This document shows, piece after piece, positions 52,591 to 61,116 of a stretch of DNA of 64,000 nucleotides. The number at the start of each line of letters is the position of its first letter. Position 1 is the stretch's first letter. The notes beneath the pieces were generated by a model. That model searched no databases. It was not told the DNA's origin and was given only the letters and a program-made list of their open reading frames with translations. The position numbers and the translations under genes are program-made. This DNA is from Alteriqipengyuania abyssalis (GTDB lineage Bacteria; Pseudomonadota; Alphaproteobacteria; Sphingomonadales; Sphingomonadaceae), in the NCBI RefSeq assembly GCF_019857185.1, contig NZ_JAHWXP010000002.1:868001-932000 (forward strand). The letters run 5' to 3'.

Positions 52591-54081
52591 TTGAATATCG
52601 ATTTTCTCGAACTGGCCGAAGCCTCGCCCAACCCGTACGTCCTGATGGATCGGGACTTGCGGCTGGTGTGGATGAACCGGGCGTATTGCGCGGTCACGAT
52701 GCGTGCGCGTGAGGACATCATCGATCGCAAGATGTTCGATGCCTTCCCCGCCGATCCGGATTCGGAAAGCTATCGCCTGCTTCGGGAGTCGCTCGACCAC
52801 GTGCTCGAAACGGGCGAGCCGGACGAGATCGCGCTGATCCGCTACGACATTGCGCGCCCCGATGGCGGGATGGAAAGCCGCTACTGGAGCGCAACGCACA
52901 CGCCGCTTCACGGGGCGGATGGCAAGCCCGATTACATCCTCCAGCACACCGTCGACGTAACCGAACTGCAGGAACTGCGCCGCCTGCGTGACGAGATGGG
53001 CGTGTTGCGCCGCGCGGACGCGGTGCAGGCGCGCAACCGCAGCCTCGAACGCGAGAGCCAGCGGCTGCTCGAATTCTTCCAGCAGGCTCCCGGATTCGTC
53101 GCGGTTCTGGGCGGGCCGACCCATGTGTTCCAGATGGCCAACGCAGCCTACCTCCGGCTGGTCGGCCGCGACGATCTTGTCGGCAGGACGGTGGCAGAGG
53201 CCTTGCCCGAAGTCGCCGCGCAGGGCTTTATCGACACGCTCGACGAGGTGTACCGCACGGGCGAAGCCTATATCGGGCGGCGCGAGCCGGTGCTGCTCGA
53301 CGGAGACCGCGAACCTGCCCACGCCAGGCGGGTGCTCAACTTTATCTTCCAGCCGATTTCGGATGGTGACGGTGCGATTACCGGCATCATCGTGCAGGGT
53401 GCCGACGTGACCGAAGAGGTCGAGTACGAGGAACGGCAGGAACTGCTGATTCAGGAGCTCAACCACCGGGTCAAGAACACGCTGGCGGTGGTGCAGAGCA
53501 TCGCCCAGCAGACCTTCCGCACCGTGCCGGATTCCGCGCCCGCGATGGCCACCTTCAAGGCGCGGCTGCACGCGCTGGCGGCGGCGCACGGCTTGCTCAC
53601 CGAATCGAGCTGGAGCCCGGCGAGCGTGCGCGAGATCGTCGAGCTCACGGTGGGAGCAACCTTCGGTTCGCTCGACGATCGCGTGCTACTCGACGGGCCC
53701 GATTTCCTGCTCAACCCCGAGGTCGCGCTGGCGCTGACCATGATCGTGCACGAGCTGACCACCAATGCGATCAAGTATGGCGCGCTCTCTGGCGACGACG
53801 GCCAGGTGCACATCGAGTGGTCGGTGAACGCAGGCGAGGATTGCGACGTGCTGTCGCTGACCTGGCGCGAGCGGGGCGGGCCGCCCGTTGCGCACGCTCC
53901 GCGCGAAGGCTTCGGCACCCGGCTGATCCGCACCGGGATAACCTCCAGGCGCGGAACCTCGGTCGATCTGCGGTTCGAGCCCGAAGGCGTGGTCTGCGCG
54001 CTGGAGGTGATGCTCGAATGCGGTGCCCATCGCGCGCCGAGCGCAGAGGGCCCGATCAGATCATCCGTCATTCCGGACTGA
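52591..54081 (+). CDS. PAS-domain HWE histidine kinase
   Basis: The 496-aa soluble kinase has two PAS domains (about 5-130 and 155-280), an HWE-type dimerisation/phosphoacceptor box (ELNHRVKNTLAVVQSIAQQT), and an ATP-binding domain containing the family signature SLTWRERGG. There is no membrane segment, so it senses in the cytoplasm. Start TTG 52591 is favoured because GAAGG lies 7 bases before it and the upstream part is unlike the family. Cognate response regulator not adjacent. Possible stress/light sensor; ligand unknown. Confidence 0.88.
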   Translation: MNIDFLELAEASPNPYVLMDRDLRLVWMNRAYCAVTMRAREDIIDRKMFDAFPADPDSESYRLLRESLDHVLETGEPDEIALIRYDIARPDGGMESRYWSATHTPLHGADGKPDYILQHTVDVTELQELRRLRDEMGVLRRADAVQARNRSLERESQRLLEFFQQAPGFVAVLGGPTHVFQMANAAYLRLVGRDDLVGRTVAEALPEVAAQGFIDTLDEVYRTGEAYIGRREPVLLDGDREPAHARRVLNFIFQPISDGDGAITGIIVQGADVTEEVEYEERQELLIQELNHRVKNTLAVVQSIAQQTFRTVPDSAPAMATFKARLHALAAAHGLLTESSWSPASVREIVELTVGATFGSLDDRVLLDGPDFLLNPEVALALTMIVHELTTNAIKYGALSGDDGQVHIEWSVNAGEDCDVLSLTWRERGGPPVAHAPREGFGTRLIRTGITSRRGTSVDLRFEPEGVVCALEVMLECGAHRAPSAEGPIRSSVIPD

Positions 54082-54256
54082 TCCGACCCGCTGGGGCGGC
54101 TGATGGCCGTTGTGCCCGCACGGCATGCGCCGACGGCCGGATAACATGCTCGTCGCGACACATGACTTTTACCCAATCGCAAGCTTGCCGGGGTAGCACC
54201 CGCGCGGCCCGTCGCGCACAGGGGGGCATTGCTCGCAAGAGGTAACTGCCAGACCA

Positions 54257-55447
54257 ATGCCCCAGGCCATCCTGCCATTGCTGATGAACCTGCTGATCGC
54301 GATCATGTTTGTCGCGGGTTTCATGGCTGTGGCCCATGCCCATCCGGTGGTCAGCAAGGCGCGCTGGTTCGCGCTGTGCTTCCTGCTCGGGCTAGCGGAT
54401 CCGCTGGCAAATCTCGCGGTGTGGTTCGGTGTCAACCCGGACGCAACGCGGTTGCTGGGGTTCACCCTGTTTCTGGCCGCGATGCTGGGCCTCGCGCTGG
54501 CGCTGTCCCATTTTCACGACCGCAAACCCTTCTGGAAGATCGCGATCGCCATTCTGGCGGGCGGGTTCCTGTACCGGCTCTTCACGCTCGATGCGCCGCG
54601 CGATGCGACGTGGAACCTGCTGGCGTTCCAGAGCTGGTATGCGATGGCCGCCGCGCTGTGTGCTTACGCGGTCAGGCGTCATGCGCGCCCGTCGCCGATC
54701 AACACCATGCTCTTCGTGCTGTTTCTGGTTCTCACGGTCCACTTCCCGATCAAGGCATTATTTGCCGCGCATCTGGGAAATGGCCGGAGCGAGGGCGAGT
54801 ATGCCAACACGCTGTATGCGGTGATCTCGCAGACCACCAGCGGCGTGCTGATGGTCGCGGCGGGGCTGCTGATCATCATCAACTTCCTCCAGTCGGTGGT
54901 GCAGAACACGCAGGCGCAGGCACTGTCCGATCCGCTGACCGGGCTGCCCAACCGCCGCGCGATGGACCGCTGGTTCGACGAACTGGCCGACGCAGAGGCG
55001 GACGAGCCGGCGGTGGTCGCGGTGATCGACATCGATCATTTCAAGACCTTCAACGACCGCTTCGGCCACCATGTCGGCGACAAGGTGCTGCGCGCGGTGG
55101 CGACCTGCCTTGACCGGCATCGCCCCTCCGCCGCACGGCTGGCGCGGCTCGGCGGGGAGGAGTTCGTCCTGCTGCTGCTGAAGGACGAGGCGGAGGCGCT
55201 GCTGACCTGCGAGAGCATGCGGCTGGCGATCTCCCGGCTCACCTTCGCAGAGACCGACCCGGTGACCGTGAGCATCGGGCTGGCCAGCGCGCTGCCCGGA
55301 GAGGCCATGGGCGGGCCGTTGCGGCGTGCCGACCAGGCGCTCTACCGCGCGAAGGGACTGGGCCGAAACCGCTGCCAGGTCGCACCGCGCCCCGAACGGC
55401 GGCCGCCATCCGGCACGCCGGACCTCAAGCTTGTGGCGAAGACCTGA
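54257..55447 (+). CDS. Membrane-bound GGDEF diguanylate cyclase
   Basis: The 396-aa protein has six or seven N-terminal membrane helices (residues 1-225). A GGDEF domain follows: DPLTGLPNRRAMD, DIDHFKTFND and the active-site GGEEF (about residue 298). The residues where an RxxD inhibitory site would be read PSAA, so product inhibition through that site is unlikely. It makes cyclic di-GMP. Close to the HWE kinase gene and on the same strand. Confidence 0.93.
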   Translation: MPQAILPLLMNLLIAIMFVAGFMAVAHAHPVVSKARWFALCFLLGLADPLANLAVWFGVNPDATRLLGFTLFLAAMLGLALALSHFHDRKPFWKIAIAILAGGFLYRLFTLDAPRDATWNLLAFQSWYAMAAALCAYAVRRHARPSPINTMLFVLFLVLTVHFPIKALFAAHLGNGRSEGEYANTLYAVISQTTSGVLMVAAGLLIIINFLQSVVQNTQAQALSDPLTGLPNRRAMDRWFDELADAEADEPAVVAVIDIDHFKTFNDRFGHHVGDKVLRAVATCLDRHRPSAARLARLGGEEFVLLLLKDEAEALLTCESMRLAISRLTFAETDPVTVSIGLASALPGEAMGGPLRRADQALYRAKGLGRNRCQVAPRPERRPPSGTPDLKLVAKT

Positions 55448-55545
55448 TCGCGCCACCGGGCGGGCAATCAATGTCCGTGGTCGATTGACGGGGGAGCCTC
55501 CCAGGGTAAGTCTGCCAGTGTCGATCCTGCCGAAAGGATGATCGC

Positions 55546-56328
55546 ATGCAGCAACCCCTCCAGCGCAGACCGGGCCAGATCTGGGGCGACATGGCCCGCA
55601 ATCGCACGGTGCGCGACGTGCAATTTGGCGTGTACCAGCCGCTCGGCATAGAGATCGAGCCGCATGTCCACGAAGACCGCCACCTCGTGTTCGTGTTCGG
55701 CGGCAATTACATCACTTCGGCGCAAGGCGCGCCGCCGGTCACCAGCGCGCCGATCCTGGTCGACAATCCCGCAGGCACCGCGCATCGCGACCGTTTTCTG
55801 CGGCCAGAGGGGCGGTTTCTCACACTGAACCTTGCCCCCGAAGCCTCTCACGAAGGCCACGCGCGCGCCTCTCGCAACCCGCGCGACATCGCCCGGATGC
55901 TCAGCGTGGTCGCTGAACTGGAGTTCGACGCGCCCACGCTGCTGCTCGAGGAAGTCGCCGAGACCGTGCGGTCGAACGCCCGGCCGGCGGACGAAGCGCC
56001 CGGCCCCGGCTGGCTAGGCCGCGCCTACGAGATGGTGATGGAGGAGGATGCGCGAGGCGTCACGCTCGATGCACTCGCGCGCGAGGCGGACATGCACCCG
56101 GTTCACATCGCCCGCTCTTTCCGTGCCGCCTGGGGGCGCACCGCGGGCGAATTGATCCGCGAGCGCCAGTTCGAGCGTGCGTGCGACCTGCTTGCCCGCA
56201 GCGAGCAGCCCATCGCGCAGATCGCGCTGGAGCTGGGCTTTTGCGACCAGGCCCATTTCACCCGCTTCTTTCGCCGCCGGGCTGGCCTGCCGCCGCTCAG
56301 GTTCCGCCGGGCGAGCGGGGTGGCATAA
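55546..56328 (+). CDS. AraC-family transcriptional regulator
   Basis: The 260-aa product has a cupin-like N-terminal domain (HVHEDRHLVFVFGG, about residues 40-52) and a C-terminal AraC double helix-turn-helix ending in QIALELGFCDQAHFTRFFRR. Immediately upstream of and co-directional with a serine hydrolase gene, which may be its target. Confidence 0.9.
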   Translation: MQQPLQRRPGQIWGDMARNRTVRDVQFGVYQPLGIEIEPHVHEDRHLVFVFGGNYITSAQGAPPVTSAPILVDNPAGTAHRDRFLRPEGRFLTLNLAPEASHEGHARASRNPRDIARMLSVVAELEFDAPTLLLEEVAETVRSNARPADEAPGPGWLGRAYEMVMEEDARGVTLDALAREADMHPVHIARSFRAAWGRTAGELIRERQFERACDLLARSEQPIAQIALELGFCDQAHFTRFFRRRAGLPPLRFRRASGVA

Positions 56329-56412
56329 GCCTGCACGATGTTTGAAACATACAAGAAATGCGCGCGCCATGCGGGCAGCGCCGTCGGGATACCCGAACAA
56401 GGAGCCGACCCT

Positions 56413-57480
56413 GTGAAATTCCCGATTGCCGCCTTGCTGTGTTTTCTCACCCCCGGCGCGCTGCTCGCCCAGCCGGCGCCCGATTTCTCCGCAGCCTTCG
56501 ATGCCGCGCGGACCGACGACTTCGCCGGAATCACCAGCGTGGTGGTGATGCAGGATGGAGAGATCGTCGCCGAGCGCTATTTCGACGATGGCGGTGCCGA
56601 CGCGCTGCGCAACACGCGCTCTGCCACCAAGACGGTCACCGGCATGCTCGCGGGGATCGCGGCGGGCGACGGCAGGCTGGCCCGCGACACGCGCATCCGC
56701 AGCCTGTTGCCAGACTATGCGCCCGCCAACCCCGATCCGCGCAAGGAACAGGTCACCGTGGAAGACCTGCTGACCATGAGCTCGATCGCCGAATGCAACG
56801 ATTCGAACCCCTATTCGCGCGGCAATGAGGAGCGGATGTATCTGATCGAGGACTGGGTCGGCTTCTATCTCGACCTGCCGGTGAAGGGCTTTGCCGCGTG
56901 GGAAACCCGGCCCGAAGACAGCCTTTATGGCCGCGCCTTCTCCTACTGCACCGCTGGCACGGTTACATTGGGCGCGGTGGTCGAGAATGCGACCGGGCAG
57001 CAGCTGGAGGATTTCGCGCAGGAGCGCCTGTTCGGCCCGCTGGGTGTCGAGAGCGCCGCGTGGCAGTTCAGCCCGCTGGGCCTCGCGATGGGCGGCGGCG
57101 GGCTGGAGCTGACCAGCCGCACGCTGGGCAAGCTGGGCCAGCTGTTCCTCGATCAGGGGCGCGTCGGCGAGCGGCAGATCATGCCGCGAGACTGGATCGA
57201 ATCCTCGATGACGCCGCAGGTCGCAATCGATGACGGGCGCGGCTACGAATACGGCTACCTGCTGTGGATCCAGCCGTTCACCCTCGGCGATCGCACGGTC
57301 CACGCGCGGCTGATGAACGGCAATGGCGGCAACAAGGTGATCATCCAGCCCGAAACGCGCTCGGTCACGGTCATCACCGCAACCAATTACGGCCAGCGCG
57401 ACGCGCACGCGAAGAGCGAGCGGCTGTATCAGGATTATATCCTGCCCGAGCTTTTGCGCCGTTTGAGCGCGCGGAAATAG
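56413..57480 (+). CDS. Exported serine hydrolase, class C beta-lactamase-like
   Basis: The 355-aa product starts at GTG 56413, preceded by AAGGAG. Signal peptide ends GALLAQP. The S-x-x-K motif SATK (about residue 75) and YCTAGTVTLG (Tyr base region) are clear. Esterase or peptidase of the beta-lactamase fold rather than a resistance enzyme. A second protein of this broad family is at 40980-42293. Followed by a hairpin. Confidence 0.86.
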   Translation: MKFPIAALLCFLTPGALLAQPAPDFSAAFDAARTDDFAGITSVVVMQDGEIVAERYFDDGGADALRNTRSATKTVTGMLAGIAAGDGRLARDTRIRSLLPDYAPANPDPRKEQVTVEDLLTMSSIAECNDSNPYSRGNEERMYLIEDWVGFYLDLPVKGFAAWETRPEDSLYGRAFSYCTAGTVTLGAVVENATGQQLEDFAQERLFGPLGVESAAWQFSPLGLAMGGGGLELTSRTLGKLGQLFLDQGRVGERQIMPRDWIESSMTPQVAIDDGRGYEYGYLLWIQPFTLGDRTVHARLMNGNGGNKVIIQPETRSVTVITATNYGQRDAHAKSERLYQDYILPELLRRLSARK

Positions 57481-57513
57481 GGCCCGTATCGCGTTTGCGA
57501 AAGCGCACGGGCC
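57481..57513 (+). terminator. Hairpin after serine hydrolase gene
   Basis: GGCCCGT and ACGGGCC pair as a 7-bp stem right behind the stop codon. There is no good T-run, so it is only a candidate terminator. Confidence 0.4.
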
Positions 57514-57724
57514 GTCCCTCTTCTGCCTCAAGCCATCGTGAATCGGTCTGTTGCCTCCCATCGCTCCGGAACCGGGCGAGGGGGGTGGCATTGGGGTTCC
57601 TCGTCAGACGACGTTCGTCACATTTTCTGACGGGGGCTTCACACGCCGGTCTGCCAGCAACGGGCGACCGGTTCCATTCTCGCGGGCCAGCACAGGCTCG
57701 CGCGACCAATTCGATGGAGTCGCA

Positions 57725-58642
57725 ATGATGAAGAGCAATTCTACCTCCACCTTCACCTCCACCAAGGCCGCGCTGGTCTGCGGGATCGCCGTTCTGGCCA
57801 TGCCGGCGAGCGTTTCGGCGCAGCAGCAGTGGGCGGACACCTCTGCGCAGACCACCGCCGACACCACGCTGACCGTCACCGGCATGCTTCCCGACGAGAT
57901 TTCCAACCTGCCCGAGGGGCCCGAGATCGACGGGTTCATCTCCGCGCGCAGCGACAACCGCATCCAGGTGACGACCGAAGACGGTGCGAAGACCGTCGTA
58001 TTCGTTTCGCCGGAGACCGAGATCAAGGCGCGCGGCGGCTTCCTCGGCCTGGCGCGGACCTCGCTCGAGGATGAGCAGCTGTATAACGGCGTGCCCGTCA
58101 CCGTGCGGACCGTGCAGTGGGAAGACGGCCTGATCGCCCAGCGGATCAGCATGAAGGACAGCGATCTGAAGACCGCCGCGATGATCCAGCGCGGGACCGA
58201 GCAGGGCTTTGCCGAACAGACCGCCGCGACCGAGGCGCTGCGCGGGCGCGTGGCCGATATCGACAACTACAACGTCAAGGGCACGACCAACGTCTATTTC
58301 GACACCGGCGAATACAAGCTGTCGGGCCAGGCGCAGGCCGAGCTGTGCAGCGCTGCCGCGCAGGCGGACCAGATGGACAACGCGCTGCTCCTGGTGGTCG
58401 GCTACACCGACTCGACCGGCAGCTACGAGATCAACCAGGAGCTGAGCGAGAAGCGCGCCGAGCGGGTGGTCAACTACCTGCAGCAGCAGTGCGGCTGGAA
58501 GCCGTACCGCATGCTGACGCCGACCGGGATGGCGCAGGCCGATCCCGTGGCGGACAACTCCACCGACTACGGCAAGCAGCAGAACCGCCGCGTGGCGGTG
58601 AACATCCTCGTCAGCAAGGCTGTCGACGGAATGGGCGGCTGA
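57725..58642 (+). CDS. OmpA-family outer membrane-associated protein
   Basis: The 305-aa product has a signal peptide ending SVSAQQQ. Residues about 50-160 are two DUF5666-like or SH3-like strands. The C-terminal OmpA peptidoglycan-binding domain has YTDSTGSYEINQELSEKRAE and the expected Arg near NRRVAVNI. It has no N-terminal barrel. Starts at ATG 57725. A terminator follows. Confidence 0.87.
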   Translation: MMKSNSTSTFTSTKAALVCGIAVLAMPASVSAQQQWADTSAQTTADTTLTVTGMLPDEISNLPEGPEIDGFISARSDNRIQVTTEDGAKTVVFVSPETEIKARGGFLGLARTSLEDEQLYNGVPVTVRTVQWEDGLIAQRISMKDSDLKTAAMIQRGTEQGFAEQTAATEALRGRVADIDNYNVKGTTNVYFDTGEYKLSGQAQAELCSAAAQADQMDNALLLVVGYTDSTGSYEINQELSEKRAERVVNYLQQQCGWKPYRMLTPTGMAQADPVADNSTDYGKQQNRRVAVNILVSKAVDGMGG

Positions 58643-58653
58643 GCCCGATGATC

Positions 58654-58686
58654 GAAGGGGCGGGCTGAAAGGTTCGCCCCTTTCCC
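58654..58686 (+). terminator. Rho-independent terminator of the OmpA gene
   Basis: AAGGGGCG (58655-58662) pairs perfectly with CGCCCCTT (58675-58682), followed by T- and C-rich sequence. Confidence 0.65.
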
Positions 58687-58696
58687 TTTGCCTCTA

Positions 58697-58727
58697 CGTC
58701 ATCCCCGCGAAGGCGGGGATCCCGCTT
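58697..58727. repeat. Left 31-bp terminal inverted repeat
   Basis: Starts CGTCATCCCC and ends GATCCCGCTT. Contains a perfect 6-bp hairpin with GAAG loop. Confidence 0.75.
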
Positions 58728-58737
58728 TCCTTAAGTC

Positions 58738-59025
58738 TCACAGAATATCCCCGTACCGGTCCAGCCAGTCCGGGTTCTGCTCCTCGACCAAGCGGATTTT
58801 CCATTCGCGGCGCCATTTCTTCATCGCCTTCTCGCGCGCGATAGCATCCTCGATCCGGTCATGCTGCTCGGCGTAGACGATGCGGTTGAGGCCGTAACGC
58901 TTGACGAAGTCGGAGCCATCCCCGGTCCGGTGTTGGCGAATTCGCACAGCCAAATCCGCCGTCACGCCGATGTAAATCGTCCCGCGATAGCGGTCGGCCA
59001 TGATGTAGACCCAGCCGCCCTTCAT
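58738..59025 (-). CDS. GIY-YIG endonuclease-fold protein inside inverted-repeat unit
   Basis: The 95-aa product has GWVYIMADR as the GIY-equivalent near its start and GTIYIGVTADLAVRIRQHR as the YIG segment with the catalytic Arg and following His. Then EDAIAREKAMKKW provides the metal-binding Glu. This is the complete small GIY-YIG domain, as in UvrC N-terminus and UPF0213-type proteins. The start lacks a purine-rich ribosome-binding site and falls 6 bases inside the right inverted repeat. Confidence 0.9.
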   Translation of the reverse strand: MKGGWVYIMADRYRGTIYIGVTADLAVRIRQHRTGDGSDFVKRYGLNRIVYAEQHDRIEDAIAREKAMKKWRREWKIRLVEEQNPDWLDRYGDIL

Positions 59026-59031
59026 TCAATT

Positions 59032-59062
59032 AAGCGGGACCCCCGCCTTCGCGGGGGCGACG
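59032..59062. repeat. Right 31-bp terminal inverted repeat
   Basis: Starts AAGCGGGACC and ends GGGGGCGACG. Inverted relative to 58697-58727 with 3 mismatches. Confidence 0.75.
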
Positions 59063-59072
59063 ATGTGAGAGA

Positions 59073-60116
59073 TTAGGCACCCGTCCCCTCATACGCATCG
59101 ACGATGCGCCCCACGATCGGGTGGCGCACAACGTCGGCGCTGGTGAAGCGGATCGTGCCCAAGCCTTCGATGCCCTCCAGCTTTTCGACCGCGTCGGCGA
59201 GGCCGCTCATGCGGTCGCCGCCGGGGATGTCGACCTGGCGCGGGTCGCCCGCGATCACCATCCGGCTGTTCTGGCCGAAGCGGGTGAGGAACATCTTCAT
59301 CTGTTCGCGAGTGGTGTTCTGCGCTTCGTCGAGGATCACGAAGGCATCCGCCAGCGTGCGTCCGCGCATGAAGGCGATAGGCGCGATCTCGATCACGCCG
59401 CTGGCGATGTGCCGTTCCACCTGCTCGGGCGGCATGCAGTCGTACAGCGCGTCGTAGAGCGGGCGCAGGAAGGGATCGACCTTCTCCTTCATGTCGCCGG
59501 GCAGGAAGCCGATCTTCTCGCCCGCTTCCACGGCCGGGCGGCTGAGGATCAGGCGCTGCACGCTGCCGCTGGTCAGCTGCGCGACCGCCTGTGCGACCGC
59601 GAGGTAGGTCTTGCCGGTTCCTGCCGGGCCCAGCGCAAAGATGATGTCGTCGCGGCTGAGCGAGCGCATGTAATGCGCCTGCACCGCACTGCGCGGGACG
59701 ATGGTCTTTCGCCGGGTGCGGATCATGATCGGCGGTGCGCCGTCTTCGCCCGCCTTGCGCCCCTTGATGATCCCGTCGAGCGTGGGTTCGTTGGTCATGG
59801 CGATGATCGCCTCGATCGCGCCTTCGTCGAGATCCTGCCCCAGCGCCAGCTTGTCGTACATCGCCTGGAGGACATCGCGCGCGCGGGCGACCGAATCCTC
59901 GGGCCCCTCGATCATCACCTTGTCGCCGCGGGCGGAGATGAACACCGACAGGCGGTTTTCCACCTGCACGAGGTTGGCGTCGAACTGGCCGAACAGCGGG
60001 ACCAGCAGCGACTGGTTCTCGAAATTCATTTCGGCCCGTGCGCGGCGTATTTCGCGCTGGGGGTGCGGTGGCGGGGAGAGCCGGGGCTCTCCGGCGCGGG
60101 TTGGTCTGCGGCCCAT
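59073..60116 (-). CDS. phoH: PhoH/YbeZ ATPase
   Basis: The 347-aa protein has an N-terminal KH-like part (about 60-95), Walker A GPAGTGKTYLA and Walker B FVILDEAQN. PhoH ATPases associate with YbeY in RNA handling. Normally next to ybeY, here it is 7.8 kb away. ATG 60116 is the first start; a longer frame that opens at 60336 is out of phase with the family. Confidence 0.95.
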   Translation of the reverse strand: MGRRPTRAGEPRLSPPPHPQREIRRARAEMNFENQSLLVPLFGQFDANLVQVENRLSVFISARGDKVMIEGPEDSVARARDVLQAMYDKLALGQDLDEGAIEAIIAMTNEPTLDGIIKGRKAGEDGAPPIMIRTRRKTIVPRSAVQAHYMRSLSRDDIIFALGPAGTGKTYLAVAQAVAQLTSGSVQRLILSRPAVEAGEKIGFLPGDMKEKVDPFLRPLYDALYDCMPPEQVERHIASGVIEIAPIAFMRGRTLADAFVILDEAQNTTREQMKMFLTRFGQNSRMVIAGDPRQVDIPGGDRMSGLADAVEKLEGIEGLGTIRFTSADVVRHPIVGRIVDAYEGTGA

Positions 60117-60240
60117 GCGCTCCTTTCAGGCTCGAGGCATTGCGAGTCCCGAATGTAAGGCGCGCGGCGGGCGAGGCAAGCGGCAGCATCTCGCGCCGGT
60201 GGAAAGTCACCCGAGTGTCACGTGCGTGCAGGCGCGATAC

Positions 60241-60315
60241 ATTGCGCGACACAAAAAATGCGATCCTGAACGGCCTAATGCGCCTTGCGTTCATATTGAG
60301 CGACATAAATATGAA
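60241..60315. promoter_or_regulatory. Candidate operator upstream of RcnB-like gene
   Basis: Perfect 8-bp inverted arms TTCATATT (60290-60297) and AATATGAA (60308-60315). A related direct repeat (ATTGCGCGACACA at 60241 and ATTGAGCGACATA at 60295) shares 11 of 13 bases. The AT-rich stretch sits 40-110 bases before the gene, where a promoter is expected. Confidence 0.4.
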
Positions 60316-60354
60316 TGCATGCCCGGTGGTGGGCATTGTTCAGGAGTGACCGGA

Positions 60355-60981
60355 ATGCGAAATCTTGTGATCATGGCGGTTGCCGCAGGACTGGTCCTGC
60401 CCACCGCTGCAAGTGCCCAGCAGCGTAGCCCCGCCGAACAGGCGGCGTGGAATGCGCGGCTCGAATCGCGCGAAGCCTATGCCGCGCAGCAGCGCCGCGA
60501 CGACCGGCGTGACGACCGCCGCGAGGCGCGCGAGGACCGGCGTGAAGACCGCCGTGAAGAATGGCGCGACGATCGTCGCGATGCGCGTCAGGATCGCCGC
60601 GACGACCGCCGCGAATGGCGTCGGGACCAGCGCGAGGACCGCCGCGACTGGCGGGAAGACCGCCGTGACGACCGCCGCGACTATCGTCAGGCGCGCCGCG
60701 ATTACCGCGACTGGCGCGCGTACCGGCAGGCCGAGCGTAACGCCTTCCGTCGGGGTGCCTATTACGCCCCGCGCGGGCTGGCCTATCGCCCGGTGCGGGT
60801 CGGTGCGCGGCTCAACTCGAACCTGTTCTGGGGCTCGCGCTATTGGGTCGACCCTTACGACTACTACCTGCCGCAGCCGCGCTACGGCTACCAGCGCTAC
60901 ATCCGCTACGGCAATGATGTGCTGCTGATCGACACCCGCAACGGCCGCGTGCTGGTGGTGTACGACCGCTTTTTCTGGTGA
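60355..60981 (+). CDS. RcnB-like exported protein with Arg/Asp-rich repeat region
   Basis: The 208-aa product has a signal peptide ending SAQQ. About 90 residues (45-135) are dominated by degenerate short units of Asp-Asp-Arg-Arg type. The C-terminal domain has YYLPQPRYGYQRYIRYGNDVL and DTRNGRVL, seen in RcnB-family periplasmic proteins that affect nickel/cobalt homeostasis. The charged repeats are probably extended or helical. Confidence 0.75.
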   Translation: MRNLVIMAVAAGLVLPTAASAQQRSPAEQAAWNARLESREAYAAQQRRDDRRDDRREAREDRREDRREEWRDDRRDARQDRRDDRREWRRDQREDRRDWREDRRDDRRDYRQARRDYRDWRAYRQAERNAFRRGAYYAPRGLAYRPVRVGARLNSNLFWGSRYWVDPYDYYLPQPRYGYQRYIRYGNDVLLIDTRNGRVLVVYDRFFW

Positions 60982-61000
60982 TGTGAGAGCCAGTAAGCGC

Positions 61001-61030
61001 GCCCGGCACTCCCTTTGCGGAGCGCCGGGC
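61001..61030 (+). terminator. Long hairpin after RcnB-like gene
   Basis: GCCCGGC-A-CTCC pairs with GGAG-C-GCCGGGC in a stem of 12 bp with one mismatch and a 6-nt loop. No T-tract follows, so it may be an RNA-stabilising or Rho-assisted hairpin. Confidence 0.45.
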
Positions 61031-61116
61031 GTCGTTCGTCGAAAGAACGCGCGCTAAGTCTTTGTTACCAGAGGAGTGACTGCTACCGAGCGGCACCCCC
61101 GCTTGGAGTCCTGAAC

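Larger units (their letters stand above)
58697..59062. mobile_element. 366-bp candidate mobile unit: GIY-YIG gene between 31-bp inverted repeats
   Basis: 31-bp ends at 58697-58727 and 59032-59062 are inverted copies with 3 mismatches. Each end also holds an internal hairpin (CCCCGC, 4-nt loop, GCGGGG). The whole space between is filled by one 95-aa GIY-YIG gene, with 10 bases after its stop and 6 before its start. No obvious target duplication is visible. The ends are the CGTCATCCCCGCGAAGGCGG type I associate with sphingomonad repeats. Confidence 0.7.

Noticed and set aside
51439-59062. Idea that the whole 51-59 kb block is a genomic island or prophage
   Set aside because: No integrase, attachment repeats or phage genes, and codon use matches the rest; only the 366-bp unit has mobile-element features.
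60480-60720. Possible CRISPR-like or tandem DNA repeat
   Set aside because: The units are 6-12 bases, degenerate and in frame, and encode the Arg/Asp-rich stretch of an exported protein.
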